Assembly (NCBI GenBank): GCA_902521155.1
Contig: CABYQR010000001.1
Coordinates: 180,279 to 244,278 of the forward strand
Length of the DNA: 64,000 nucleotides
Reading direction: 5' to 3'
From: an uncultured Alphaproteobacteria bacterium
GTDB taxonomy: Bacteria > Pseudomonadota > Alphaproteobacteria > HIMB59
Position 1 is the stretch's first letter, and the number at the start of each line of letters is the position of its first letter. Positions 41,927 through 51,178 of this stretch are shown here, one piece after another. The notes under the pieces are model-generated. The model was given only the letters and a program-made list of their open reading frames with translations, made no database searches and was not told the origin of the DNA. The position numbers were made by a program, and so were the translations under genes.

Positions 41927-43036
41927 TTAAATTCTCATTGGCATCAAAATATACAAACTAGATGTATCTTTGGGGTCTTTGACGATGACTGGCGAGGATT
42001 GATTAAGAAGTTCTAAAATCATTGTTTCTCCTTCAACTACATCTTGTAAATCTAAAATATATTTAGAGTTAAAAAGTATTTCCAAAGACTCAGCTGCATA
42101 GCTTGCAGCAACTTCTTCATCTCCTTTATTACTGTCAGTGCTAGTGGCCATAATTTTAATATTATTATTTTCAAATTGAAGTTTTACGGTTGGGGCTTTA
42201 TCTTGATTGACTGTTGAGACTCTATCAATAGCATTGAAGAAAGGCTCAGCCTCTACTTGTAATAATTTATCATTTGAAACAGGTATAACCTTTTCATAAT
42301 CAGGAAATGTTCCATCTATGAGCTTACTAATGATTATAAAATTATCAGCTTCTAAGCTTACCTGGGATTCAGAGCATATGAATTTTACCTTACCCTCAAA
42401 ATCTCCCAATATTCGATCTAATTGCAGAATAAATTTTCGAGGTAATATTATTCCAGGTATATTTATGTTATTGCTTAGATCTAACTCTGTTTTTGCTAGT
42501 CGGTGTCCATCGGTTGCTACGCATCGAAGTGTGGTATTGGTACCATTAGCTATTGTGTGAAAATAGATTCCATTTAGGTAGTATCTGGTCTCCTCTGCAG
42601 ATATAGCAAACTTAGTTTTATTAAATAATCTTTTTACTTGCTGAATTGAAAGTTCAAAAGCATTACTGGGGTCTAAGGTTATAAATTTAGGAAATTCATC
42701 AGCAGACAAGGCGTTCAACTCAAAAACTGAATTATCTGAGTTAATGATTAATCGACTGCCTTCCAATTTACATTTAACAATCGAGTTTTTTTTTGTTTTA
42801 CGAATAATATCTGTAAGAATTCTAGAATTAACAGTAGCTTCACCATTTTTTGTAGAATCAGCAGATACAAATTCTCTGATAGAGATATCCATATCAGTAG
42901 ACCGAATTTCAATCTGACTATTTTCACATTTAATATAAATGTTTGATAAAATTGGTATTGTAGATCTACTATCTACAATAGAACTTACATGAGTTAAGAC
43001 TCTTAAGAAGGCTTCGCGACTAACTCTAAAATCCAT
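41927..43036 (-). CDS. dnaN: DNA polymerase III beta clamp
   Basis: Clamp domain pattern, YYLNGIYFH, VATDGHRLAKTEL, YILMPMRI C-terminus. Confidence 0.97.
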   Translation of the reverse strand: MDFRVSREAFLRVLTHVSSIVDSRSTIPILSNIYIKCENSQIEIRSTDMDISIREFVSADSTKNGEATVNSRILTDIIRKTKKNSIVKCKLEGSRLIINSDNSVFELNALSADEFPKFITLDPSNAFELSIQQVKRLFNKTKFAISAEETRYYLNGIYFHTIANGTNTTLRCVATDGHRLAKTELDLSNNINIPGIILPRKFILQLDRILGDFEGKVKFICSESQVSLEADNFIIISKLIDGTFPDYEKVIPVSNDKLLQVEAEPFFNAIDRVSTVNQDKAPTVKLQFENNNIKIMATSTDSNKGDEEVAASYAAESLEILFNSKYILDLQDVVEGETMILELLNQSSPVIVKDPKDTSSLYILMPMRI

Positions 43037-44401
43037 CTAGGAAGTTTGCAATATTCTAGTCAAAAGTTCAATATCTTCTGCTAGGTTTGGGTCATTTACC
43101 ATTATTTCTTCAATAGTTTTTATAGCATGTATAACTGTAGTGTGGTCTCTTCCTCCAAATTTTCTTCCTATTTCAGGCAAAGATCTTGTTGTAATCGACT
43201 TAGCTAAATACATTGCTACTTGCCTAGGTCTAGCAACTGAACGAGATCTTCTTGGAGAATGCATGTCAGAAAGCTTAATATTATAATGTTCAACGACTTT
43301 CTTTTGAATTTCATCAATAGTAATTTTCCTAGAATTTGTTCTTAAGAGATCTTTTAGAACATCTTTTACTAGGTCAACTGTTATATCTGAGTCTTGCAAA
43401 GAAGCATGAACGGCTAATCGGTTGAGTGCACCTTCCATTTCACGAACATTATTTGTGATTTTATCTGCAAGAAACTCTAAAACATCTGTTGTTAACTTCA
43501 TAGATTTTTGTTCTGCTTTTGCTTGGATAATGCCTAGACGAAGTTCATAAGTCAAAGGATGAATATCTGCAACAAGACCCCAGCCTAAACGAGATTTTAA
43601 TCGATCCTCAAGACCTTCGAGGTCAGCAGGAGATTTATCAGCTGAAATAATGATTTGTCTTTTTTTATCAATTAAAGTATTGAAAGTGTGAAAGAATTCT
43701 TCTTGGGTATTATCTTTACCAATAATAAACTGAACATCATCAATCATTAAAACATCAACAGAACGAAACTGCTCTTTGAAGCTCATAATATTTTTAAATC
43801 GAAGAGCTTTAATAAACTGATACATAAATTTTTCTGCAGTTAGATAGACAACATTTTTTTTAGGATTTCTTTTTTTTATGTTCCATGCAACTGCATGCAT
43901 TAGGTGAGTTTTACCTAACCCAACACCTCCATAAAGAAAGAGGGGATTAAAGCTTACAACTTCAGATTGAGCTACTCGTTGAGCTGCTGCGTAAGCTAAC
44001 TCATTAGGTTTGCCAACAATAAAGTTATCAAAAGTGAATTGAGGATCTAAAGGTGCAGAGATATCATCGTAATACTGGTCGTCTTCATCTTCTTTATCTT
44101 GAAATACTACTTCAGTTCCTGGAATGATACGGTTATTGTTTTCTTTAACTAATATCGATAATTTTTCAACCGTAACACCCAGGTCTAAATAAGATCTTTT
44201 TATCACAGAGGCATAGTTCTTGATAATCCAGTCTCTTAAAAATCTAGTGTGAACAGATAAAGTTAAAGAGGCCCCTATTTGACTTTCAAAATGGATAGGC
44301 TTAATCCAATTTTGGTAGGTGTCTTTATCAAGTGATTTTTTTAACTCAGATCTAATTAAATCCCAAGAAATATCAATGTCTTGATCAGTGTCGTCTTTCA
44401 A
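43037..44401 (-). CDS. dnaA: Chromosomal replication initiator DnaA
   Basis: FLYGGVGLGKTHLMHAVAW, VDVLMIDDVQFI, GGRDHTTVIHAIKTIE. Confidence 0.98.
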   Translation of the reverse strand: MKDDTDQDIDISWDLIRSELKKSLDKDTYQNWIKPIHFESQIGASLTLSVHTRFLRDWIIKNYASVIKRSYLDLGVTVEKLSILVKENNNRIIPGTEVVFQDKEDEDDQYYDDISAPLDPQFTFDNFIVGKPNELAYAAAQRVAQSEVVSFNPLFLYGGVGLGKTHLMHAVAWNIKKRNPKKNVVYLTAEKFMYQFIKALRFKNIMSFKEQFRSVDVLMIDDVQFIIGKDNTQEEFFHTFNTLIDKKRQIIISADKSPADLEGLEDRLKSRLGWGLVADIHPLTYELRLGIIQAKAEQKSMKLTTDVLEFLADKITNNVREMEGALNRLAVHASLQDSDITVDLVKDVLKDLLRTNSRKITIDEIQKKVVEHYNIKLSDMHSPRRSRSVARPRQVAMYLAKSITTRSLPEIGRKFGGRDHTTVIHAIKTIEEIMVNDPNLAEDIELLTRILQTS

Positions 44402-44464
44402 TTTTTAAGCCCTTCCTCTATAAGATCCGGTATTAAAGCATGAAAATAAAAAATTAAGAATAAA

Positions 44465-44495
44465 AAAAAGATTTATTTTTATAAATAAATTTCTT
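44465..44495 (-). terminator. Candidate AT-rich intrinsic terminator downstream of rpsT
   Basis: Minus strand AAGAAATTTATTTATAAAAATAAATCTTTTTTTT. Confidence 0.45.
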
Positions 44496-44506
44496 GTAAA
44501 ATTTTT

Positions 44507-44773
44507 TTATTTAGAAATTGCAGAAATATCTTTTTGAAGTTTAGAAATAGTTCGTGATGCTTTATTTAGATGCATGATTTTTTTTTTGGTAGACTTATGC
44601 AGTATAGACATAACTTGCTTTAATTTTGCCATTGATTCATCTACCTTTTTATCTTTTATAAGCTTATCTATTGCTTTAAGCTGAGTAGAGACATTGGACT
44701 TAACACTTTTATTTACAGCATTTCTACTCTCAGATTGACGTAATCTTTTTTTAGCTGATTTATGTTGTGGCAT
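44507..44773 (-). CDS. rpsT: 30S ribosomal protein S20
   Basis: MPQHKSAKKRLRQSESRNAVNKSVKS. Confidence 0.96.
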   Translation of the reverse strand: MPQHKSAKKRLRQSESRNAVNKSVKSNVSTQLKAIDKLIKDKKVDESMAKLKQVMSILHKSTKKKIMHLNKASRTISKLQKDISAISK

Positions 44774-44831
44774 ATTATAATTTATTAACAGGTTGTTCTT
44801 TTAATTGCGTTAATAACTTATATAGATTTTT

Positions 44832-45647
44832 TTATTTTTGTAAAGTGGGTGAAAAAAAAGTGGAACGACCACTCTGAATTATTTTCTTGATTGAAAATGA
44901 TTGTTTTTTGAAAATAACTTCAGATTTTTGATATACCTCGAACATATTTTGGAAGCTTCCTAAAGTTCCATCTGGGGATTTATAATCGTTAATAGAAGAT
45001 CCCCCATTTTTTAAAGATAATTTTAAAACATACCGACAAGATTTGATTAATTTAAATATTTCCTCGCGATTAAGAGAATTAGTCAATCTTAAAGGACTAA
45101 GCCTACAATGAAATAGTGCTTCATTGGCATATATATTGCCTAGGCCTACAAAAATACTTTGATCTAATAGAGCCTGTTTTATGGAAACAGATTTTTTTTT
45201 AAATTTATTAGATATTTCAGAAATATTTATTTTATCTACTAATAAATCTTGACCATAATTATTAAAAAAAGATTTTAATTCTTTGTTATTTAATTTGAAA
45301 AACATCCCGAACCGTCGAGGGTCATTGAAAACAACATAAAACTTATCAAATTCTAAAACTACGTGGTCATGTTTTTCTTTTTGGTAATTTTCTTTCAAGT
45401 AGAATTTTAATCTACCGCTCATTCCTAAATGAATAATAAGAAATGACTGAGAGTTTAACTTTACAAGAATATATTTTGCAAACCTTTTAACTTCTATTAT
45501 TCTTTTTCCTTTAATTGAGTTAAAATCATCTAGATTAAGGTTTTTTCTTAATCTTTTATTTGATTTTTTTATAGAAACAATTTTTTTTCCATTAACTTTC
45601 TTACCTAAATATCTTATTGTGGTTTCTACTTCTGGAAGTTCTGGCAT
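44832..45647 (-). CDS. mutM: Formamidopyrimidine-DNA glycosylase, zinc-ligand cysteines absent
   Basis: MPELPEVETTIRYL, GLGNIYANEALF, QSGRSTFF; C-terminus lacks CxxC...CxxC. Confidence 0.93.
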   Translation of the reverse strand: MPELPEVETTIRYLGKKVNGKKIVSIKKSNKRLRKNLNLDDFNSIKGKRIIEVKRFAKYILVKLNSQSFLIIHLGMSGRLKFYLKENYQKEKHDHVVLEFDKFYVVFNDPRRFGMFFKLNNKELKSFFNNYGQDLLVDKINISEISNKFKKKSVSIKQALLDQSIFVGLGNIYANEALFHCRLSPLRLTNSLNREEIFKLIKSCRYVLKLSLKNGGSSINDYKSPDGTLGSFQNMFEVYQKSEVIFKKQSFSIKKIIQSGRSTFFSPTLQK

Positions 45648-46347
45648 GGATAATAAAAATAGTTCAAATCAATATAATATTACAGATATTTTTGAAAATG
45701 TATCCAAGGCAAAATATGACTTAATGAATGATATTATGAGTTTTGGAGTCCATCGTTTATGGAAAAAATATTATGCAGATTTAATAATTGATAAATTTAG
45801 GAATAATCAAAAAATTCTAGATATTGCCAGCGGAACTGGAGATATTTTTAATCTTTTACCGTTTTCTGAAAACCTTTATGCCATTGATCCTATTGATCAT
45901 ATGCACAAAATTTCTATGAAAAAAAATAAGAAAAAAAAAATAAATTATGAAATTGGATATGTAGAAAATCTTCCTTATAAAAAAAACTTTTTTCAAGTTG
46001 TCTCATGCACTTATGGAGTTAGAAATTTCCAGGATAGGATTAAAGGTTTTAGAGAAATTTATCGATGTGTAAAGAAGAATGGGTATTTTTTTTTTATGGA
46101 ATTTGGCATTCCAAAAGCCACCTTAATTCAAAAACCATATGAATATTTTTTAGATTATTTTCTTCCTTTTAGCGGGAGCATTGTAGCAAAGGATAGACAC
46201 AGTTATAAGTATCTTGCGGATAGTATTAAAGAGTTTCCTAACACGCATCAAATTCAAAAAGAGCTTGAAAAAATTGGCTTTTCCCACATTGAAACAATTG
46301 ATTTCATTTCAGGTGCGAACAGCATATATATATTGCAGAAAAAATGA
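45646..46347 (+). CDS. ubiE: Ubiquinone/menaquinone C-methyltransferase UbiE
   Basis: KAKYDLMNDIMSFGVHRLWKK, ILDIASGTGDIF, ANSIYILQKK. Confidence 0.94.
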   Translation: MDNKNSSNQYNITDIFENVSKAKYDLMNDIMSFGVHRLWKKYYADLIIDKFRNNQKILDIASGTGDIFNLLPFSENLYAIDPIDHMHKISMKKNKKKKINYEIGYVENLPYKKNFFQVVSCTYGVRNFQDRIKGFREIYRCVKKNGYFFFMEFGIPKATLIQKPYEYFLDYFLPFSGSIVAKDRHSYKYLADSIKEFPNTHQIQKELEKIGFSHIETIDFISGANSIYILQKK

Positions 46348-46862
46348 AAATTTTACTAATAATAACGAGTAGCGTAGGATGCTATAAGGCGCTAGATTTA
46401 ATAAGAGAGTTTCAAAAAAAATCTATTAATTTTGAAATAATAGCTACAAAAAATACATTTGAATTTATCTCACCCCTTTTACTAGAAACTATCAGTCACA
46501 AAAAAGTTTACAGCGAACTCTTTGATCTAGATATGGAAAAAAATATTGGTCATATTCAATTAGCAAGAGATAATACTCATATAGTAGTATATCCAGCCAC
46601 AGCAAATATTATTTCAAAATTTGCTCAGGGGTTGTGTAGTGATCTGGCTTTGACGTGTATGATAGCTGCTAATAAACCTATTTATATTGCTCCTGCTATG
46701 AATAAAGAAATGTGGGCTAATTCTTTAATTCAAAATAATGTAAAATTACTTAAAGAACACGGACATCATTTTATAGGACCAGAAGATGGTTCGCTTGCAT
46801 GTGGTGAATATGGAAGTGGTCGTCTAGTGAACCCAGGAGAAATCCTAAATCAGTTAAAATAA
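46344..46862 (+). CDS. coaC: Phosphopantothenoylcysteine decarboxylase (CoaC domain only)
   Basis: IITSSVGCYKALDLIRE, APAMNKEMW, GSLACGEYGSGRLVNP. Confidence 0.9.
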   Translation: MKILLIITSSVGCYKALDLIREFQKKSINFEIIATKNTFEFISPLLLETISHKKVYSELFDLDMEKNIGHIQLARDNTHIVVYPATANIISKFAQGLCSDLALTCMIAANKPIYIAPAMNKEMWANSLIQNNVKLLKEHGHHFIGPEDGSLACGEYGSGRLVNPGEILNQLK

Positions 46863-47495
46863 TTGAAAACAGCTTTAATTACTATTGGATCAACAAGGGA
46901 ATACATAGATCCTGTTAGATACATATCAAATGAATCTTCAGGAAAACAAGGTATTTCTCTTATAAAGGGATTACTAAAAAAAAATTACAAAATTATTTGT
47001 TTACATGGCTACCTTAAAGTTAAACCAATCATCTCAAGGAAAATAAAATATATATTTACGCCAAATGCTAAAAGTATGCTTCAAGAGGCAAAAAAGAATT
47101 ATAAAGTCGATATAGCAATCTTCAATGCCGCTGTATCAGACTTCTATGTTAAGAGTTTTAGTAAAAATAAAATTAAAAGCAAAAAAGGTTTAACACTTCA
47201 ATTGATAAATAATCCCGATATCTTAAAATCTATTTGTTCCTCTCAAAAAAAACCTTTAATTACAGTTGGCTTTGCCTATGAAACTAATAACTATTTAGAT
47301 AATGCTAAAAAAAAATTAGAAAATAAAAAATGTGATTTTATTGTTCTCAACTATCCTTTGAAAAATGATTTTATATTTAATAATAATTTTAATAATGGCG
47401 GCATACTTGACAAACAGGGTAACTACTATGAAATTGGCAATGTCTCAAAAACTGTTTTTGCTAATAAAATAATCAAACATATATTAGAGATCTAA
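46863..47495 (+). CDS. coaB: Phosphopantothenate--cysteine ligase (CoaB domain only, TTG start)
   Basis: ALITIGSTREYIDPVRYISNESSGKQG, FNAAVSDFYVK, KIKSKKGLTLQLINNPDIL; same frame as coaC after TAA. Confidence 0.88.
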   Translation: MKTALITIGSTREYIDPVRYISNESSGKQGISLIKGLLKKNYKIICLHGYLKVKPIISRKIKYIFTPNAKSMLQEAKKNYKVDIAIFNAAVSDFYVKSFSKNKIKSKKGLTLQLINNPDILKSICSSQKKPLITVGFAYETNNYLDNAKKKLENKKCDFIVLNYPLKNDFIFNNNFNNGGILDKQGNYYEIGNVSKTVFANKIIKHILEI

Positions 47496-47496
47496 A

Positions 47497-47949
47497 ATGA
47501 CTAAAAATCCAAAAATAAAGATAAAATCTAAAAATAATGATATCTCAATCCCCTCATATGAAACGAAATCCAGCGCAGGATTAGACTTAAGAGCATATCT
47601 TCCAGAAGGAAATATTAAACTCAACCCCAAAGAGACAAAACTTATTGGAACAGGGCTTTATTTTGAAATACCAGAGGGGTTTGAAGTTCAAATTAGACCT
47701 CGCAGTGGATTAGCTCTTAAAAATAGAGTGAGTGTTCTTAATAGCCCTGGAACTATTGATGCTGACTATCGAGGAGAGATAAAAATTTTATTAATTAATC
47801 ACGGGTCTGAACCCTTTATAGTAGAACATGAAATGAGGGTTGCTCAAATGGTAGTGGCAAGGTACGAGAGAATAAAATTTGAAGTAGTTAAGAGCTTATC
47901 TGACTCAAAAAGAGGAAGTGGTGGATTTGGATCAACTGGAACCAACTGA
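47497..47949 (+). CDS. dut: dUTP diphosphatase
   Basis: SSAGLDLRAYLP, RPRSGLALKNRVSVLNSPGTIDADYRGE, KRGSGGFGSTG. Confidence 0.97.
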   Translation: MTKNPKIKIKSKNNDISIPSYETKSSAGLDLRAYLPEGNIKLNPKETKLIGTGLYFEIPEGFEVQIRPRSGLALKNRVSVLNSPGTIDADYRGEIKILLINHGSEPFIVEHEMRVAQMVVARYERIKFEVVKSLSDSKRGSGGFGSTGTN

Positions 47950-48673
47950 TAAAATAATAGAACAGTTTGGAAGACAAATCTTGGTTCCTGGCATTAATGA
48001 AGAGGGGCAGATCATTCTTGCGAACAGAAAAGTTTGTATTATAGGCTTAGGTGCATTAGGTACGATTGCATCTCAATACTTGGTTAGATCTGGTATTGGT
48101 GAAATATCTCTAATTGACCCAGATACTATTGAGGAATCTAACCTTCACCGACAAATTAATTATGACCTTAACGATATAGGTGAATTGAAATCAGAAGTAT
48201 CTAAAAAAAAACTTCAAGAAATTAATAATACAACAAATATTTTTAGCTATAGCGAAACATTTCAAAGCTATCTTCAAAAAAACCTAAAATATAAATTTGA
48301 TATAATTTTTGATTGTACAGATAGTCATCAAAATAAAATTTTATCTTCAAAATTTTCAAAAAAACAACAAGTACCTTTTATTTCTATATCTATTAACTCC
48401 TCTGAAGGTATTTATTTTTCTCAAAATTATAAAAAAAATTCATCTCTACCTTGCTTTGAATGTTTATTTCCCCAAACAGATCAAGACCATCGATGTTTAA
48501 ATAGTGCAATGATAGGTCCTGTTGCAGGTATGGTTACTAGCTTAGCATGCACAAAAATTATTTTTGCTCTTGCAAGTAATTCTTTGAGTTTAGAAAATGA
48601 AATCAGTTTGATTGATCTTTTGACATCAGATATAAACAAACTACAATTATCTAAAATTAATTGCCCGCATTAA
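47918..48673 (+). CDS. ThiF/MoeB/HesA-family adenylyltransferase
   Basis: FGRQILVPGINEEGQ, CIIGLGALGTIASQYLVRSGIGEISLIDPDTIEESNLHRQ, CFEC; GTG start overlaps dut. Confidence 0.88.
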   Translation: MVDLDQLEPTDKIIEQFGRQILVPGINEEGQIILANRKVCIIGLGALGTIASQYLVRSGIGEISLIDPDTIEESNLHRQINYDLNDIGELKSEVSKKKLQEINNTTNIFSYSETFQSYLQKNLKYKFDIIFDCTDSHQNKILSSKFSKKQQVPFISISINSSEGIYFSQNYKKNSSLPCFECLFPQTDQDHRCLNSAMIGPVAGMVTSLACTKIIFALASNSLSLENEISLIDLLTSDINKLQLSKINCPH

Positions 48674-48674
48674 A

Positions 48675-49190
48675 ATGAATTCTTTTACTCCACAATCCAG
48701 CTATTCCTATGAAGAAATTATCGAATGTGGAAAAGGAAATCTTTTTGGTGCTGGAAATGCGCAATTACCAGCCCCTCCTATGTTGATGTTTGATCGAATT
48801 ACTCAAGTAGATAAAGATGGTGGGGTAAATGGGAAAGGCCAAATTATTGCTGAATTAGATATCAAGCCTGAGTTATGGTTTTTTGAATGTCACTTTTTAG
48901 GAGATCCAGTTATGCCTGGTTGTCTTGGCTTAGATGCATTGTGGCAAATGTTAGGTTTTTATCTTGGATGGTTGGGATATCCAGGTAAAGGAAGAGCTTT
49001 GGGTGTTGGAGAAATAAAGTTTGTAGAAGAAATTAAGCCCGATAAAGAATTAATACAATATAAGGTTAGTTTAAAAAAGTCTCTAAGCAAAAAAGGTTTT
49101 TCAATTGGTTATGGTGATGGTCATATAATTCACAAAGATAAAATTATTTATCATGCAAATGATTTGAAGGTAGGATTATTTAATGAATAA
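48675..49190 (+). CDS. fabA: 3-hydroxydecanoyl-ACP dehydratase/isomerase
   Basis: [31 protein letters not shown]. Confidence 0.97.
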   Translation: MNSFTPQSSYSYEEIIECGKGNLFGAGNAQLPAPPMLMFDRITQVDKDGGVNGKGQIIAELDIKPELWFFECHFLGDPVMPGCLGLDALWQMLGFYLGWLGYPGKGRALGVGEIKFVEEIKPDKELIQYKVSLKKSLSKKGFSIGYGDGHIIHKDKIIYHANDLKVGLFNE

Positions 49191-50400
49191 TAAAAGAGTA
49201 GTTATTACAGGATATGGAATTGTTTCTTGTATTGGAAATAATAAAGAAGAAGTTTTATTAAGCCTTCAAGAAGTTAAATCTGGAATAAGTCATTGCCAAG
49301 AATACGAAGAGCTTGGTATGCGCAGTCATGTTCATGGTAAGCCTTCTATCAATATTCAAGAAAATGTAGATAGAAAGATACTTCGTTTTATGGGAGAGGG
49401 TGCTGCCTATAATTATATTGCTATGCAAGAAGCAATTCACCACTCCGGACTGGATGACAGTCTGGTTTCTAATGTTAACACTGGTCTTGTCATGGGTTCA
49501 GGTGGGCCTTCAACATATCAATTACAACAAGCTTTTGATATTGCAAGAGAAAAAGGCGTAAAAAAAATTGGCCCTTATATGGTAACTCGTACAATGGCAT
49601 CTGGTAATTCAGCAACCTTAGCGACACCCTTTAAAATTAAAGGTGTGAATTATTCTATTAGTTCAGCCTGTTCTACAAGCTTGCACTGTATTGGCAACGC
49701 ATATGATCTTATCAGACACGGTCAGCAAGAAATAGTTTTTGCAGGTGGTGGAGAAGAAACTCATTGGACAATGTCTATTTTATTTGATGCGATGGGTGCC
49801 TTATCAAGTAAATATAATGATAACCCCACTAAAGCATCAAGAGCTTATGACTCCGACCGAGATGGATTTGTCATTGGAGGTGGTGCAGGAGTTCTTGTAG
49901 TCGAAAGCCTTGATAGCGCCAAATCTAGAGGGGCTAACATACTTGCTGAAATTCAAGGGTTTGGACAAACATCAGATGGCTACGATATGGTTCAACCTTC
50001 TGGAGAAGGTGCGGTTAGATGCATGCAAATGGCTACAGAAGGTAGACCAGTAGATTATATTAACTCCCACGGAACTTCCACACCCGTTGGGGATATGATT
50101 GAATTGAAAGGAATTAGAGAAGTATTTGGTGATAATGTCCCCCCTACTAGTTCGACCAAATCTCTTACTGGTCATTCACTAGGAGCAACCGGTGTTCAGG
50201 AAGCAGTTTATTCATTATTAATGATGGAAAATAATTTCATGGTGGAGTCGGCAAATATCTCTAAACTTGATGATCAAGCCGAGGGGATGAATATTCTTCG
50301 TGAAAGTAAAAAGGACTTAGAAATTAATTCTATTTTGTCTAATAGTTTTGGCTTTGGGGGTACAAATGCCTCAATTTATATAACCCGCTATAATGACTAA
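49183..50400 (+). CDS. fabB: 3-oxoacyl-ACP synthase I
   Basis: [42 protein letters not shown]. Confidence 0.97.
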   Translation: MNNKRVVITGYGIVSCIGNNKEEVLLSLQEVKSGISHCQEYEELGMRSHVHGKPSINIQENVDRKILRFMGEGAAYNYIAMQEAIHHSGLDDSLVSNVNTGLVMGSGGPSTYQLQQAFDIAREKGVKKIGPYMVTRTMASGNSATLATPFKIKGVNYSISSACSTSLHCIGNAYDLIRHGQQEIVFAGGGEETHWTMSILFDAMGALSSKYNDNPTKASRAYDSDRDGFVIGGGAGVLVVESLDSAKSRGANILAEIQGFGQTSDGYDMVQPSGEGAVRCMQMATEGRPVDYINSHGTSTPVGDMIELKGIREVFGDNVPPTSSTKSLTGHSLGATGVQEAVYSLLMMENNFMVESANISKLDDQAEGMNILRESKKDLEINSILSNSFGFGGTNASIYITRYND

Positions 50401-51178
50401 AGTTTTAGAGGGCAAAAGAGGTCTTATTGTTGGAATAGCAAATGACCATTCTATTGCATGGGGTATTGCTAAATGTTTGAGTGAGGAAGGTGCAAGTATG
50501 TATCTTACCTACCAAAATGAATCTATTAAAAAAAGAGTAGAGCCCCTTTCTCAAAAGATAAATTGCCTAGGAATTATGCCTTGCGATGTTTCAGAAACCT
50601 CATCACTAGAAAATGTATGTGATGGCATTGAGGGTAATATTGATTTTTTTGTTCATGCTGTTGCCTATTCTGATAAAAATGAACTAGCAGGTAAATACTT
50701 AAATACTTCAAAAGAGAACTTTTTAAAAACTTTGCATATTTCCGCATACTCCCTTACTGAGATGACAAGATTGCTTTCTCCAAAAATGAATAATGGTTCA
50801 TCTATCTTGGCTCTTACGTATTATGGGTCAACTCGATATATGCAAAGTTATAATGTCATGGGAGTTGCAAAAGCAGCATTAGAGACATCTATAAGATATC
50901 TTGCTGTAGATATGGGAGATAGAGGAATTAGGGTTAATGCTATTTCTGCTGGACCAATGAGAACTCTAGCTGGAGCTGTAATTAATAAATCAAGGCAGAT
51001 TTATAATTATACCATTAACAACTCACCAATTAAAAAACCATTATCGCTAGACGATATTGGTAAATCCTCTGTGTACCTCATGAGCAATCTATCTAAAGGT
51101 GTTACTGGTGAAATTCTCTACGTTGATAATGGCTACAACAAAGTAGGTATGAGCATTCAAGATTTATCTAGCATTTAA
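50393..51178 (+). CDS. fabI: Enoyl-ACP reductase
   Basis: [34 protein letters not shown]. Confidence 0.95.
   Translation: MTKVLEGKRGLIVGIANDHSIAWGIAKCLSEEGASMYLTYQNESIKKRVEPLSQKINCLGIMPCDVSETSSLENVCDGIEGNIDFFVHAVAYSDKNELAGKYLNTSKENFLKTLHISAYSLTEMTRLLSPKMNNGSSILALTYYGSTRYMQSYNVMGVAKAALETSIRYLAVDMGDRGIRVNAISAGPMRTLAGAVINKSRQIYNYTINNSPIKKPLSLDDIGKSSVYLMSNLSKGVTGEILYVDNGYNKVGMSIQDLSSI

Noticed and set aside
44461-44500. Strong rpsT terminator
   Set aside because: Listed only as a low-confidence feature: the stem is almost all A/T, and such structures are frequent in this composition.
44402-44831. oriC next to dnaA/rpsT
   Set aside because: AT-rich gaps but no cluster of TTATCCACA-like boxes seen; only weak TTATTAACA. 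Alphaproteobacterial oriC is often not at dnaA. A DnaA-box scan and GC skew would be needed.
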